Shown: positions 1 through 8,393 of the stretch, in pieces
Numbering within the stretch: the stretch's first letter is position 1
How the letters are laid out: the number at the start of each line of letters is the position of its first letter
Source of the DNA: CAVQCJ01 sp963771835
GTDB taxonomy: Bacteria; Actinomycetota; Actinomycetes; Prado026
Direction of reading: 5' to 3'
NCBI GenBank assembly: GCA_963771835.1
Contig: CAVYVA010000002.1
Coordinates: 1,125,719-1,189,718 of the forward strand
DNA: 64,000 bases
The notes under the pieces: generated by a model
Database searches by the model: none
Told to the model about the DNA's origin: nothing
Seen by the model: the letters and a program-made list of their open reading frames with translations, nothing else
Made by a program: the position numbers and the translations under genes

Positions 1-1467
1 AGCGGCCTACCCACGGTCATCCAAGGCGGCATGGGCGTGGCGGTGTCCGCGTGGCAGCTGGCAGCCGCCGTGTCAGCCACGGGGCAGCTCGGTGTCGTGT
101 CGGGCACGGCGCTGGACGTCGTCCTGGCCCGTCGGCTGCAGGACGGCGACGTCGGCGGCCACGCGCGCCGCGCTCTGACCTTCTTTCCGGACCCGGCGAT
201 GGCCGAGCGGGTTCTCGACCGCTACTTCAAGCCTGAGGGCCGGGGCCCCGGTCAGCCGTACCGACCGGTTCCGAAGCTCACCCTGCGACAGAGCCGCGCC
301 GGTCAAGAGCTCGCCGTGGTGGGCAACTTCGTCGAAGTCTGGCTCGCCAAGGACGGGCATCCCGGCGTGGTGGGGATCAACTTCCTCGAGAAGATCCAGA
401 TGGCCACTCCGTGCGCGGCACTCGGCGCCATGCTCGCGGGCGTCGACTTCGTGCTCATGGGCGCGGGGGTGCCGCGCCAGATCCCGCAGCTGCTCACCGA
501 CCTCGCCGCGGGCCGGCCCGGTGGGGTCGGAGTCGACGTGCACGGTGCGGAGGAGCAGTACCGCGTCGAGGTCGACCCCCGCGACCTGCTCGGGGTTGCG
601 CCCCCGGCACTCCGGCGGCCGAAGTTCCTCGCCATCATCTCCGCCGCCGTGCTCGCGTCGTACCTGGCCCGGGACGAGGCCACCCGCCCCGACGGTTTCG
701 TCGTCGAGGGCCCGGTTGCGGGAGGGCACAACGCGCCGCCACGCGGACCCTTGGTGCTCGACGACGACGACGAGCCCGTCTACGGGCCCCGCGACGACGT
801 CGACATCGCCAAGATCGCCGCGCTGGGGATCCCGTTCTGGCTCGCGGGTTCGTACGGCACGCCCGACCGGGTGGCCGAGGCCTTGCGGGCGGGAGCCACC
901 GGGGTGCAGGTCGGCACCCTCTTCGCCCTCAGCCAGGAGTCCGGCCTCACCGAGACTCTGCGCAGCAGGATGCGCGCGGCGCTGGCCGCCGACAGCCTCG
1001 GCGTGCGCACGGACCCCCACGCCTCCCCGACGGGCTTCCCGTTCAAGGTCGCACGGCTCTCGCAGACCCTCTCCGACCAGCAGGTGTACGACGAACGGGA
1101 GCGCCACTGCGACCTGAGCTACCTCCGCACGCCCTACCTCGCGGCCGAGGGTGGAATCGGTTACCGCTGCCCGAGCGAACCCGTCCACATGTACCTGCGC
1201 AAGGGCGGGGAGCTTGCCGACACCGTGGGGCGCAAGTGCCTGTGCAACGCGCTGACCGCCAACGTCGGCCTGGCCCAGACCAGGCGCGACGGGTTCGTCG
1301 AACCGCCGCTCGTCACTCTCGGCGCCGACCTGGACGCCGCCCGGACCCTGGCGGCGCTCCACCCGTCCGGGTGGCACGCCACCGACGTCATCGACTGGCT
1401 GCTCGGCCACAGCGGTGGGTCCGTGGACGAGCTCGATCGCCGCACCCCCGTCGGGCTACGGTGCTGA
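1..1467 (+). CDS. Nitronate monooxygenase family protein (5' end outside window)
   Basis: FMN-dependent TIM-barrel oxygenase of the nitronate monooxygenase / 2-nitropropane dioxygenase family, which oxidises alkyl nitronates. The frame is open from base 1 and the first residues, SGLPTVIQGGMGVAVS, already form the N-terminal flavin-contacting strand (QGGMG). The ATG at 31 lies inside that motif, so the true start is upstream of the window. Further family marks are VEGPVAGGHN near residue 235 (the Gly-Gly-His of the phosphate/active-site loop) and a late LAGSYGTP...GATGVQVGT segment typical of the FMN phosphate site. The C-terminal part is cysteine-containing (RKCLCNALTANVG), a feature of a longer actinobacterial subgroup. 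The stop is 2 bases before the next gene. Substrate is unknown. Confidence 0.85.
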   Translation, partial: SGLPTVIQGGMGVAVSAWQLAAAVSATGQLGVVSGTALDVVLARRLQDGDVGGHARRALTFFPDPAMAERVLDRYFKPEGRGPGQPYRPVPKLTLRQSRAGQELAVVGNFVEVWLAKDGHPGVVGINFLEKIQMATPCAALGAMLAGVDFVLMGAGVPRQIPQLLTDLAAGRPGGVGVDVHGAEEQYRVEVDPRDLLGVAPPALRRPKFLAIISAAVLASYLARDEATRPDGFVVEGPVAGGHNAPPRGPLVLDDDDEPVYGPRDDVDIAKIAALGIPFWLAGSYGTPDRVAEALRAGATGVQVGTLFALSQESGLTETLRSRMRAALAADSLGVRTDPHASPTGFPFKVARLSQTLSDQQVYDERERHCDLSYLRTPYLAAEGGIGYRCPSEPVHMYLRKGGELADTVGRKCLCNALTANVGLAQTRRDGFVEPPLVTLGADLDAARTLAALHPSGWHATDVIDWLLGHSGGSVDELDRRTPVGLRC

Positions 1468-1469
1468 CC

Positions 1470-1682
1470 ATGTCGGCCGCCCAGGAGCTTCACGACCGAT
1501 GGGAGCAGGCGGAGGTGGCCTACCGCCTGAAGCTCAACGAGTGCATGCACATGCCGTGGACCGGCCAGCATGTGATCCCTGCCGGCGGCGACCTGCTCAC
1601 GCCGGACAGGCTGGCGGACTTGACCAGGCTCGGCCGAGAGCGTGACGACGCGCGCCGAGCATTCTTCGACGCGATCGCCTAG
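1470..1682 (+). CDS. Small hypothetical protein (70 aa) following the nitronate monooxygenase gene
   Basis: Starts with ATG at 1470, 2 bases after the stop of the oxygenase gene, so it is probably translated from the same message. The product (MSAAQELHDRWEQAEVAYRL...) is charged and predicted helical, with no signal peptide or membrane segment. A HMPWTGQHVIP stretch sits between two helices. I do not recognise a family. The tight spacing suggests a partner of, or hitch-hiker with, the oxygenase. Confidence 0.55.
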   Translation: MSAAQELHDRWEQAEVAYRLKLNECMHMPWTGQHVIPAGGDLLTPDRLADLTRLGRERDDARRAFFDAIA

Positions 1683-1787
1683 GCACCCGGCGAGTACCCG
1701 TCGACTCTTTACGCCTCGTCATGGATATGTTCGGATCTGGCTCGGGGGTGGGGCGTCTGCCCCGCCGCGGTGCGAGAGGAACTCTCG

Positions 1788-2690
1788 ATGACGGACTCGG
1801 CGCTGGCCAGCTGGCGGGGCGGGAAGGCGAAGGAAGCGGTCCTGGACTTCGTGCGGCGGGCGACGACGCCTGGACCGGACTTCGTGGCCCCGGCGGACCG
1901 GATCGCCGCGTTCGACAACGACGGCACCTTGTGGGTGGAGCAGCCGTTGCCGCCGCAGTTCGACTTCGTGTTCCGCACCTGGGGCGAGGAGGTCAAGAAG
2001 GACCCCTCGCTGGCGCAGATTCAGCCGTACAAGGCACTGATCGACAGGGACCCGGTGTGGCTACAAGGTGTGGCCACTCAGGACCCGGAGACCATCGCCG
2101 CTCTGCTCAAGGCGTTCGGCCGGTCATGGGCGGGGACAACCCCGGCTGAGTTCGACGCGCAGGTCAAGGACTGGCTGGCCACGGTCAAGCAGCCCAAGCT
2201 TGGCGTCCTCTACAAGGACCTGGTCTACAGGCCGATGCTGGAGCTGTTCGACCTGCTGAAGGCGAACGGGTTCCGGGTGTACGTGTGCTCGGGCGGCGGT
2301 CGGGACTTCATGCGCGTGTTCGCCGAGGAGACGTGGGGGATCTACAAGGAGAACGTCATCGGCACGGCTGCGGAGTACGCCTACCGCGACGGCACGATGG
2401 TGCGCGGCGAGGCGATCCTGGGCCGCCTTGATCTTGGTCCCGGCAAGCCCGAGCACATCTTCGCCCGGACCGGCCGGCTTCCAGTGTTCGCGGGTGGGAA
2501 CGCGGACGTGGACATCGAGATGCTCGAGTCCGCCCGGTTCGCTCTGCTGATCAACCACGACGACGCGGACCGTGAGTTCGCCTACACCACTTCCGCGGAG
2601 GCGTCCCTGGCCAAGGCCCAGGAGCTGGGCTGGACAGTCGTGAGCATGAAGGACGACTGGAGCACCGTCTACGGGAAGCCCGCCGGGTGA
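1788..2690 (+). CDS. HAD superfamily phosphatase-like hydrolase
   Basis: Haloacid-dehalogenase-fold hydrolase of about 300 aa. Motif I is FDNDGTLW (about residues 43-50, nucleophile Asp and general acid Asp), motif II is the Ser in VYVCSGGGRDF, and the acidic motif IV is represented by FAGGNADVDIEML. This pattern fits phosphomonoesterases of the phosphoserine-phosphatase-like group; the substrate cannot be read from sequence. ATG at 1788 is preferred because GAGAGGA lies 7 bases before it; a GTG at 1770 is possible. The stop overlaps the next gene's ATG (TGATG), so the two are translationally coupled. Confidence 0.8.
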   Translation: MTDSALASWRGGKAKEAVLDFVRRATTPGPDFVAPADRIAAFDNDGTLWVEQPLPPQFDFVFRTWGEEVKKDPSLAQIQPYKALIDRDPVWLQGVATQDPETIAALLKAFGRSWAGTTPAEFDAQVKDWLATVKQPKLGVLYKDLVYRPMLELFDLLKANGFRVYVCSGGGRDFMRVFAEETWGIYKENVIGTAAEYAYRDGTMVRGEAILGRLDLGPGKPEHIFARTGRLPVFAGGNADVDIEMLESARFALLINHDDADREFAYTTSAEASLAKAQELGWTVVSMKDDWSTVYGKPAG

Positions 2691-3334
2691 TGAGTGACCT
2701 GACCGCTGTCGACATCCTGATCAACCCCGACCGCGCCGCACAGGACCGAGCACGCGCGGTCAACGAGCGCATGCGGCGCAGCGTGCCGGACGGCTTCGCG
2801 CTCGACGCCACCCACGCGCCGCACATCACCACTCTGCAGCGCTTCGTGCGCACCGCCGACCTTGACCAGGTGTTCGACGCGGTCGAGAAGACGGTCGCCG
2901 CCACCGATGTGACAGCGTTGAAGCTGCGCGCCATCGCGATACGGCACGCCGATTGGGGTGTCCCCGGACAAGGCCTCGCCGTGCTCCAGGTCCAGCCCAA
3001 CGAGGCGGTACTGGACTACCAGGCGCGGCTTCTCGCCGCCGTCTCGCCCTACGTTGAGACCGGAGGGACGGCGTCAGCGTTCGTGACCGACGTCGACGAC
3101 CCCGACATCAGCCCGACCACCATCGGCTGGGTCGAGGGCTTCGTCCCTGGCCAGATAGGGGCGATGTACATCCCGCACATCACCGTCGGCTTCGCCACGC
3201 TGGACGACCTGACGAAGATCGAAACCGCCGCCTTCGACGCATTCGACGTGCACCCTGCGAGCGTCGCCGTGTACCACCTCGGCAACAACGGGACCGCGCG
3301 CACACTCCTCAAGTCCTGGCCGCTGAGGCCGTAG
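2690..3334 (+). CDS. 2H phosphodiesterase / 2'-5' RNA ligase-like protein
   Basis: About 214 aa with the two signature tetrads of the 2H phosphoesterase superfamily: HITT near residue 45 and HITV near residue 162 (pattern H-x-T/S-x). Members hydrolyse or ligate 2'-5' or cyclic phosphodiester bonds in RNA or nucleotides. There is no signal peptide, so it should act in the cytoplasm. The ATG overlaps the stop of the upstream HAD phosphatase gene, which suggests a phosphodiesterase plus phosphatase pair acting in sequence on a nucleotide or sugar-phosphate; that pairing is inference. Confidence 0.75.
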   Translation: MSDLTAVDILINPDRAAQDRARAVNERMRRSVPDGFALDATHAPHITTLQRFVRTADLDQVFDAVEKTVAATDVTALKLRAIAIRHADWGVPGQGLAVLQVQPNEAVLDYQARLLAAVSPYVETGGTASAFVTDVDDPDISPTTIGWVEGFVPGQIGAMYIPHITVGFATLDDLTKIETAAFDAFDVHPASVAVYHLGNNGTARTLLKSWPLRP

Positions 3335-3431
3335 GTCGTCCATCGCGTCGGCGCCCTCGACGCTACGGCTGCCCGGAGCTTTGGGACTTTGTACCTTAGG
3401 CAACCAGGTCGGACCGCCCTAGCGTGTTCGC

Positions 3432-3677
3432 ATGGCACGCGATGACGGCACCACGGGCACCCTCGAGGGCTGGTGGGACAGCCTGTCCGCAGAGGACAGG
3501 GCTCTGGTCGAACGCCACGCGGAGATTCCCAGCGACAGCGAGCAGCTCCGCGAGGTCGTCGTGCTCAGCGGGTTCACCATGGTGCCCGCAGTCGAGTGGT
3601 CGGCCCGGACCCCGCTGTACCGGTTGCCGGACCAGGTCAGGGAGTTCCTGAACCAGCGGACGTCAGCGCTGCACTGA
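3432..3677 (+). CDS. Hypothetical protein (81 aa)
   Basis: ATG at 3432. The product begins MARDDGTTGTLEGWWDSLSAEDRALVERHAE and is acidic, helical and soluble. The middle resembles small actinobacterial helical proteins that begin with a WxxLS(A/P)E(D/E)R helix, but I assign no family. It is convergent with the following minus-strand gene. Confidence 0.5.
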   Translation: MARDDGTTGTLEGWWDSLSAEDRALVERHAEIPSDSEQLREVVVLSGFTMVPAVEWSARTPLYRLPDQVREFLNQRTSALH

Positions 3678-3699
3678 CCACCCGACCAGGTCGAGCGCG

Positions 3700-3900
3700 T
3701 CAGGACGCGAGAACCCGAAGCTCGACCCGCGCCTCGCGCCCCACCAGGAGCGGGATGAACTCGCGAACCGGCGCATCCAGGTAGCGCATCCACGCGTTCT
3801 CGACCACCGCATGGACCTTGTCCACCGGTAGCTGGGGGAAGCCGCGCTCCAGCTCCGCTGCAAGGTCGAGCACCTTGCGCACCTCGTCTGAGGGGGTCAT
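3700..3900 (-). CDS. Small three-helix-bundle protein (66 aa)
   Basis: Starts ATGACCCCCTCAGACGAG; the product reads MTPSDEVRKVLDLAAELERGF, then a VHAVVENAWMRYLDAPVREF helix and a final PLLVGREARVELRVL strand/helix. This matches the pattern of short actinobacterial proteins carrying a three-helix bundle dimerisation domain (V-x-x-V-x4-6-R/Y-F/L-x-x-A-P-V-R-x-F-V/I-P). Their function is not established. It stands alone on the minus strand, convergent with the preceding small gene. Confidence 0.6.
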   Translation of the reverse strand: MTPSDEVRKVLDLAAELERGFPQLPVDKVHAVVENAWMRYLDAPVREFIPLLVGREARVELRVLAS

Positions 3901-4071
3901 CGGAGTTTGTTACCGCGCCAAACAAACGTTGTCAACCCGAACCGTTCATCCCAGGTTCACGCAGCCGGTTCGCCGCCGGGCCGCCATGCGTCCCGCCACT
4001 AGGCTGCGAGGCGTCCCATCCGTGGCCGGAGTCGATGGCGGGCCCGGCGATCCTGTCGTGGAGGCATCGAG

Positions 4072-4569
4072 ATGGCTGCACACTCCCGGACCAACGGCAC
4101 GGCGGTTGTCCTGGGCCTGCTCGTGGTCATCGCCGGGGCGATCCTGTCGGTCGCCGGCGTCGTCACCTACGCCGTGGTGAGCAAGACGCTGTCGGACCAG
4201 CAGATCACCGTGGCCGACGACGCCGCGCACTTCGCCGGACAGCACATCACCCAGCCGTGGCAGGCGTACGCCCAGGCGAGCATCATCGGCGAGCACGCGC
4301 TGAAGATCGGCGGCGGCAAGACGTACGCAGAGCTCCCGCAGGACGACCCGAACCGGCCGACCGTGATGACCGCGTCCTTCTTGCAGGCCTCCCTGTTCAC
4401 CTCGGTCGTTGCGTTCGGCGTGGCCGCCATGGCTGTGGCGATCGGGATCGTGTTCATCCTGATCGGCATCGCCATCCGGCGAACCGCCAGTCCCGGCGTT
4501 CCTGCCGAGCCGGTCAGGCCCGCGACCGATGAGCCTGCGACCGAGGCGCCCGCCGAAGGCGCCGTCTAG
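4072..4569 (+). CDS. Two-TM membrane protein with periplasmic middle domain (165 aa)
   Basis: Two hydrophobic segments (about residues 11-36 and 104-132) flank a polar central region containing LSDQQITVADDAAHFAGQ and a cytosolic Pro/Glu/Ala-rich tail. Proteins of this shape are common in actinobacteria and are often mis-labelled aromatic ring-opening dioxygenase LigA; nothing here supports dioxygenase activity. The gene is convergent with the P-type ATPase gene, 6 bases apart. Confidence 0.65.
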   Translation: MAAHSRTNGTAVVLGLLVVIAGAILSVAGVVTYAVVSKTLSDQQITVADDAAHFAGQHITQPWQAYAQASIIGEHALKIGGGKTYAELPQDDPNRPTVMTASFLQASLFTSVVAFGVAAMAVAIGIVFILIGIAIRRTASPGVPAEPVRPATDEPATEAPAEGAV

Positions 4570-4575
4570 TCCCCG

Positions 4576-7362
4576 TCACGCCGCAGCGCCCGCAGCTATC
4601 ACCTTCGCGGGCAGCCTGGCCTCCTGAGCACTGCCAGCCCTGCGACGGGCCACCGCCTTGCCGAGCTCCCACACGATGAACAGCACCAGGGCGGGAGCGG
4701 CTCCGATCAACCACTGACCGCCGGAGAGGTTGGTGGTCCCGAGCAGGGACGGCAGGAAGACGCCCTTGGCGATCAGTACCGCCAGGGCGATCTCGATCAG
4801 GGCGGTGAGGTTGACCGTGTTGTTGTCGAAGGTCTCCTGCCGCAGGATCGAGGCCTTCTCGTCGCGGCACTCGAAAGCCGCGACGACGAGCATCAGCGAG
4901 AACGCGACCAGGCCCATGGTGCTGCCGATCCCGCTGCTGTCGAACTCGTGCTTCCCGAGCACGATCAGCAGGTTGATCGCCACGGACATGAACAGGCCGG
5001 CAAGGCCCACGGTCGTGATGACCGCCAGCGTCATGATGGAGGCGGCCCGCGGTCGCGGCTTCCGCTTCATCAGCCCTGGCGTCTCCTTGTCCAGGCCCAG
5101 CGCGATGCCGACGGGAGCGGTGATCAGGAAGTTGATCCACAGGATCTGGACGGCGGAGAAGGGCTGGCCGCCGGCGATGTTGAGCAGGCTTGCCATCAGG
5201 AACGTCACCACGTAGGTCACCAGCGCGACCAGCATGAAGCGGATGTACTTCAGCATGTTGTCGTAGAGCTTGCGGCCCTCGGAGACGGCGCGCACGATCG
5301 TGGCGAAGTTGTCGTCGGTGAGGATCATGCGGCCGGCGTTCTTGGCGACCTGGGTGCCGGTGCCCATCGCGATGCCGATGTCGGCGGCCTTGATCGCCGG
5401 GGCGTCGTTCACCCCGTCGCCGGTCATGGCCACGACCTCGCCCTTCTTGCGCAGGGTCTCGACCATCAGCACCTTGTGCTCGGGAGCCACCCGACCGACC
5501 ACCCCGATGCTGTCGATCCGGTCGAGGCGCTCGCTCTCGGACATCGCCGCCAGCTGCGTGCCGAGGATGGCCTCCCCGGGGATGCCCAGCTGTTCGGCGA
5601 TGGCGGCACCGGTCACCACGTCGTCCCCGGTGACCATCCGTACGCGGATGTTGGCGTCCTGGGCGGATCGGACCGCGTCCAGCGACTCGGGCCGGGGCGG
5701 ATCCATCATCCCGACCAGTGCGGTCAGCTGCAGGCCCTGGACCATCGACAGCAGGTCGCCCTCGGGGTCGAAGCCGGCGGGGTCGATGTCCTTCACGGCC
5801 GCAGCCATGATGCGCAGGCCCTTGCTGCCCAGGCGGGCCATCTCCTGGTCGGCCCGCTGGTTCTGCTGCTCGCCCCAGGCTACGGACTCGCCCTTGGCCA
5901 GGGCCGACGTGGCCCGCCCGATCACGGCGGGGGCGGCACCCTTGACGAAGACCCTGACGACCGGGTTGCCGGACCCGTCCTTGGCGTCGCAGAACGTGGC
6001 CATGAGCTTGTAGGTGGGATCGAACGGAAGGGTCGCAAGCCGGGGGTAAGCCTCCTGCGTCCCCTCGATGTCGAGCTGCACCTTGTGCCCCAGCACCAGC
6101 AGCGCCCCCTCGGTGGGGTCTCCGACGACCTTGCCGTCGACGAGCTTGGCGTCGTTGGTGATCAGGAACGGCAGGATCGCCGCCTCGATCGTGTTCGTGT
6201 TGCCCGCGGCGTGCTGGACCTCCCCGTCCAGGCCGTAGCCGATACCGGTGATCGTGTACCGGTCGGTGGGGTCGATCACCTCGACGACGGTGACCTGGTT
6301 CATCGTCAGGGTGCCGGTCTTGTCCGAGTTGATCGCCGACGTCGAGCCCAAGGTCTCGACCGAGTCCAGGCTCTTCACCACCGCGCCGTGCGCAGCGAGC
6401 TCCCTGGAACCGCTGGACAGGATCACCTGCAGGACGGTCGGCATGGCCATCGGCACCGCAGCCAACGCCAACGCGATGGCCGTCGTGAAGATCGTCTGGG
6501 TCGACTGCCCGCGGGAGATCCCGAGGGCGAACATGACCGCGATCGTCAGCCCGGCCGCGGCGGCGATCCACAACGTCAACGTGTCCAGCTGCTTGGTCAG
6601 CGGCGTCTTCAGGTGGGGTGCCGACTTCAGCATCCCGGAGATGTTGCCCACCGCCGTGTCGGCGCCCGTCCCGGTCACGATCATCACGCCGCTGCCGTGC
6701 GTCACGGGGGTGTTCATGAACGCCATGTTCGACTGGTCCCCCAGCACCGGGTTCTCGTCGGTGACCAGCTCGGTGCTCTTCGAGGCCGGAACGCTCTCCC
6801 CGGTCAACGCGGACTCGTCGATCTGCAAGGACGTGGCCTCCACGAGCCGGCCGTCCGCGCACACGTCGTCACCTGCTGCGAGCAGCACCACGTCGCCCAC
6901 GACAACCTGGTCGGCGTCGACCTTGACCTCGCTGCCGTCACGACGGACCCGGGCACTGGTCTTGAGCATCGACTGCAGAGCGTTCATGGCACTCTCCGCC
7001 TTGCCCTGCTGGCGCAACCCTCCGAGTGCGTTGAGCGCTGTGATCAGCAGCACAGCCACACCGGTGGCGACCTCGCCGATCACGATCGAGGCGATCGCCG
7101 CCGCGACGAGAATGATCTGCATGTACGACCGGTACTGCGCCAGGAACGCTCTCCACCCGGGTGGCGGCTTCTCGGCCGGCAGAGCGTTCGGCCCGTTCTT
7201 CGTCAGCAGCTCGGCGGCCCTCGCTGCGGACAGGCCGTCGGCGGGGACGACCCCGACCTTCCGCGCGACCTCGTCGGGCGACAGCGAGTACCACCGCTCG
7301 GCTCGTCCACCGTCACCGGCCGGGCTCGCGCCGCTGCCTGACACCGTCGTGTTCTCCGTCAT
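4576..7362 (-). CDS. Cation-transporting P-type ATPase
   Basis: 928-aa membrane pump. In order: cytosolic N-terminal cation-ATPase domain (YSLSPDEVARKVGV), TM1-2, actuator domain with LTGES, TM3-4, phosphorylation loop SDKTGTLT, nucleotide-binding domain, hinge MTGDGVNDAP, then a C-terminal block of about six TM segments. The N-terminal domain and C-terminal six-helix block fit type II/III pumps (Ca2+-, Mg2+- or H+-type; mycobacterial CtpF-like), not heavy-metal P1B pumps, since no CPx motif is seen. Start chosen at MTENTTV, preceded by GGAGAGAGA; an upstream extension would run into the 3' part of the kinase gene. It lies 44 bases downstream of the polyphosphate kinase gene and is probably co-transcribed with it. 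Confidence 0.88.
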   Translation of the reverse strand: MTENTTVSGSGASPAGDGGRAERWYSLSPDEVARKVGVVPADGLSAARAAELLTKNGPNALPAEKPPPGWRAFLAQYRSYMQIILVAAAIASIVIGEVATGVAVLLITALNALGGLRQQGKAESAMNALQSMLKTSARVRRDGSEVKVDADQVVVGDVVLLAAGDDVCADGRLVEATSLQIDESALTGESVPASKSTELVTDENPVLGDQSNMAFMNTPVTHGSGVMIVTGTGADTAVGNISGMLKSAPHLKTPLTKQLDTLTLWIAAAAGLTIAVMFALGISRGQSTQTIFTTAIALALAAVPMAMPTVLQVILSSGSRELAAHGAVVKSLDSVETLGSTSAINSDKTGTLTMNQVTVVEVIDPTDRYTITGIGYGLDGEVQHAAGNTNTIEAAILPFLITNDAKLVDGKVVGDPTEGALLVLGHKVQLDIEGTQEAYPRLATLPFDPTYKLMATFCDAKDGSGNPVVRVFVKGAAPAVIGRATSALAKGESVAWGEQQNQRADQEMARLGSKGLRIMAAAVKDIDPAGFDPEGDLLSMVQGLQLTALVGMMDPPRPESLDAVRSAQDANIRVRMVTGDDVVTGAAIAEQLGIPGEAILGTQLAAMSESERLDRIDSIGVVGRVAPEHKVLMVETLRKKGEVVAMTGDGVNDAPAIKAADIGIAMGTGTQVAKNAGRMILTDDNFATIVRAVSEGRKLYDNMLKYIRFMLVALVTYVVTFLMASLLNIAGGQPFSAVQILWINFLITAPVGIALGLDKETPGLMKRKPRPRAASIMTLAVITTVGLAGLFMSVAINLLIVLGKHEFDSSGIGSTMGLVAFSLMLVVAAFECRDEKASILRQETFDNNTVNLTALIEIALAVLIAKGVFLPSLLGTTNLSGGQWLIGAAPALVLFIVWELGKAVARRRAGSAQEARLPAKVIAAGAAA

Positions 7363-7406
7363 GGTCGGTCTCTCTCCGCGAGATGTCTGCTTCCCTGCCC
7401 GCGCGG

Positions 7407-8288
7407 CTAGAAGGGAGTCGGGATCCGGTTCGCCGGCCGATCCGGCTCCGAATACCCCCGGGCGCTCGGCTTCCTCGGCATCTTGACACCGCGCGGGGGA
7501 AGCGGCTTGTAGGGGATCTGGCTGAGCAGGTGGGAGATGATGTTGAGCCGGCCGCGCTTCTTGTCGTCGTTGTCCACGACGTACCACGGGGCCCATGCCG
7601 TGTCGGTGGCGGCGAACATGGCGTCGCGGGCTCGGCAGTAGTCGAAGTGGCGGCTGTACGACTTCAGGTCCGTGGGGGAGAGCTTCCAGATCTTGCGCGG
7701 GTCCTCGATCCGGCTCTCGAGCCGACGGGTCTGCTCGTCGACGCTGACGTTGAGCCAGTACTTGATCAGGATGATCTCGTTGTCGACCATCGCCTGCTCG
7801 ACCGCAGGCACCTGTTCGATGAACTTCTCGCTCTGCTCCCGCGTGCAGTAGCCCATGACCGGTTCGACGCCGGCGCGGTTGTACCAGCTGCGGTCGAAGA
7901 TGGCGACCTCACCGGCAGCCGGGAAATGGGCGATGTAGCGCTGGACGTACATCTGCGACTTCTCGCGCTCGGTCGGAGTCGGCAGGGCGATGTGCTTGAA
8001 CACCCGCGGGCTCGTCCGCTCGGTGATGCGTCGGATCGTGCCGCCCTTGCCGGCCGAGTCGAGGCCTTCGAACACGATGCAGACCTTGGCGCCGGTGGCC
8101 TTGACCCACTCCTGCATGGCCACCAGCTCGCCCTGCAGGCGGCGCATCTGCTTCTCGTACTCCTTCTTCTTCATCGTGGGCTTGGTGGCGGGTGCTGCCT
8201 CGCCGACGCCCACGTCTGACGCCGCCACCGCCTCGTCCGACTCCGTCGACTTGCTGGGCTGCTTGTCTCGTTTGGACTTCTTGCCCAT
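7407..8288 (-). CDS. ppk2: Polyphosphate kinase 2 family protein
   Basis: PPK2-family kinase that transfers phosphate between polyphosphate and nucleotides. Walker A-like loop FEGLDSAGKGGT (about residue 73), followed by the lid Arg-rich segment, then the Walker B-like FDRSWYNRAGVEPVMGY, the strongest family signature. The N-terminus is a lysine-rich tail (MGKKSKRDKQ). Single-domain form, about 293 aa, so class I type by length. ATG at 8288 is chosen; ATG at 8309 is also possible. Lies between SulP and the P-type ATPase on the same strand, which suggests a shared ion/energy stress role. Confidence 0.88.
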   Translation of the reverse strand: MGKKSKRDKQPSKSTESDEAVAASDVGVGEAAPATKPTMKKKEYEKQMRRLQGELVAMQEWVKATGAKVCIVFEGLDSAGKGGTIRRITERTSPRVFKHIALPTPTEREKSQMYVQRYIAHFPAAGEVAIFDRSWYNRAGVEPVMGYCTREQSEKFIEQVPAVEQAMVDNEIILIKYWLNVSVDEQTRRLESRIEDPRKIWKLSPTDLKSYSRHFDYCRARDAMFAATDTAWAPWYVVDNDDKKRGRLNIISHLLSQIPYKPLPPRGVKMPRKPSARGYSEPDRPANRIPTPF

Positions 8289-8393
8289 CGGTCCACTGCC
8301 CCTATCCATGGATGCCCGCTCCGTCTTGCGCTCACACTCGTGCCGGTTGCCCACTCAACCACAGGGCACAAGGTCCCTGGGCTCGGGCCGGTC

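Noticed and set aside
3382..3394. GGGACTTTGTACC and similar boxes (8363-8376, 60546-60559) resembling DosR/DevR sites
   Set aside because: They have wrong spacing or several mismatches, and matches of this quality are expected by chance in GC-rich DNA.
4948..7341. Plus-strand frame of about 800 codons opposite the P-type ATPase
   Set aside because: His/Asp/Gly-rich antisense composition; the minus strand has all P-type ATPase motifs.
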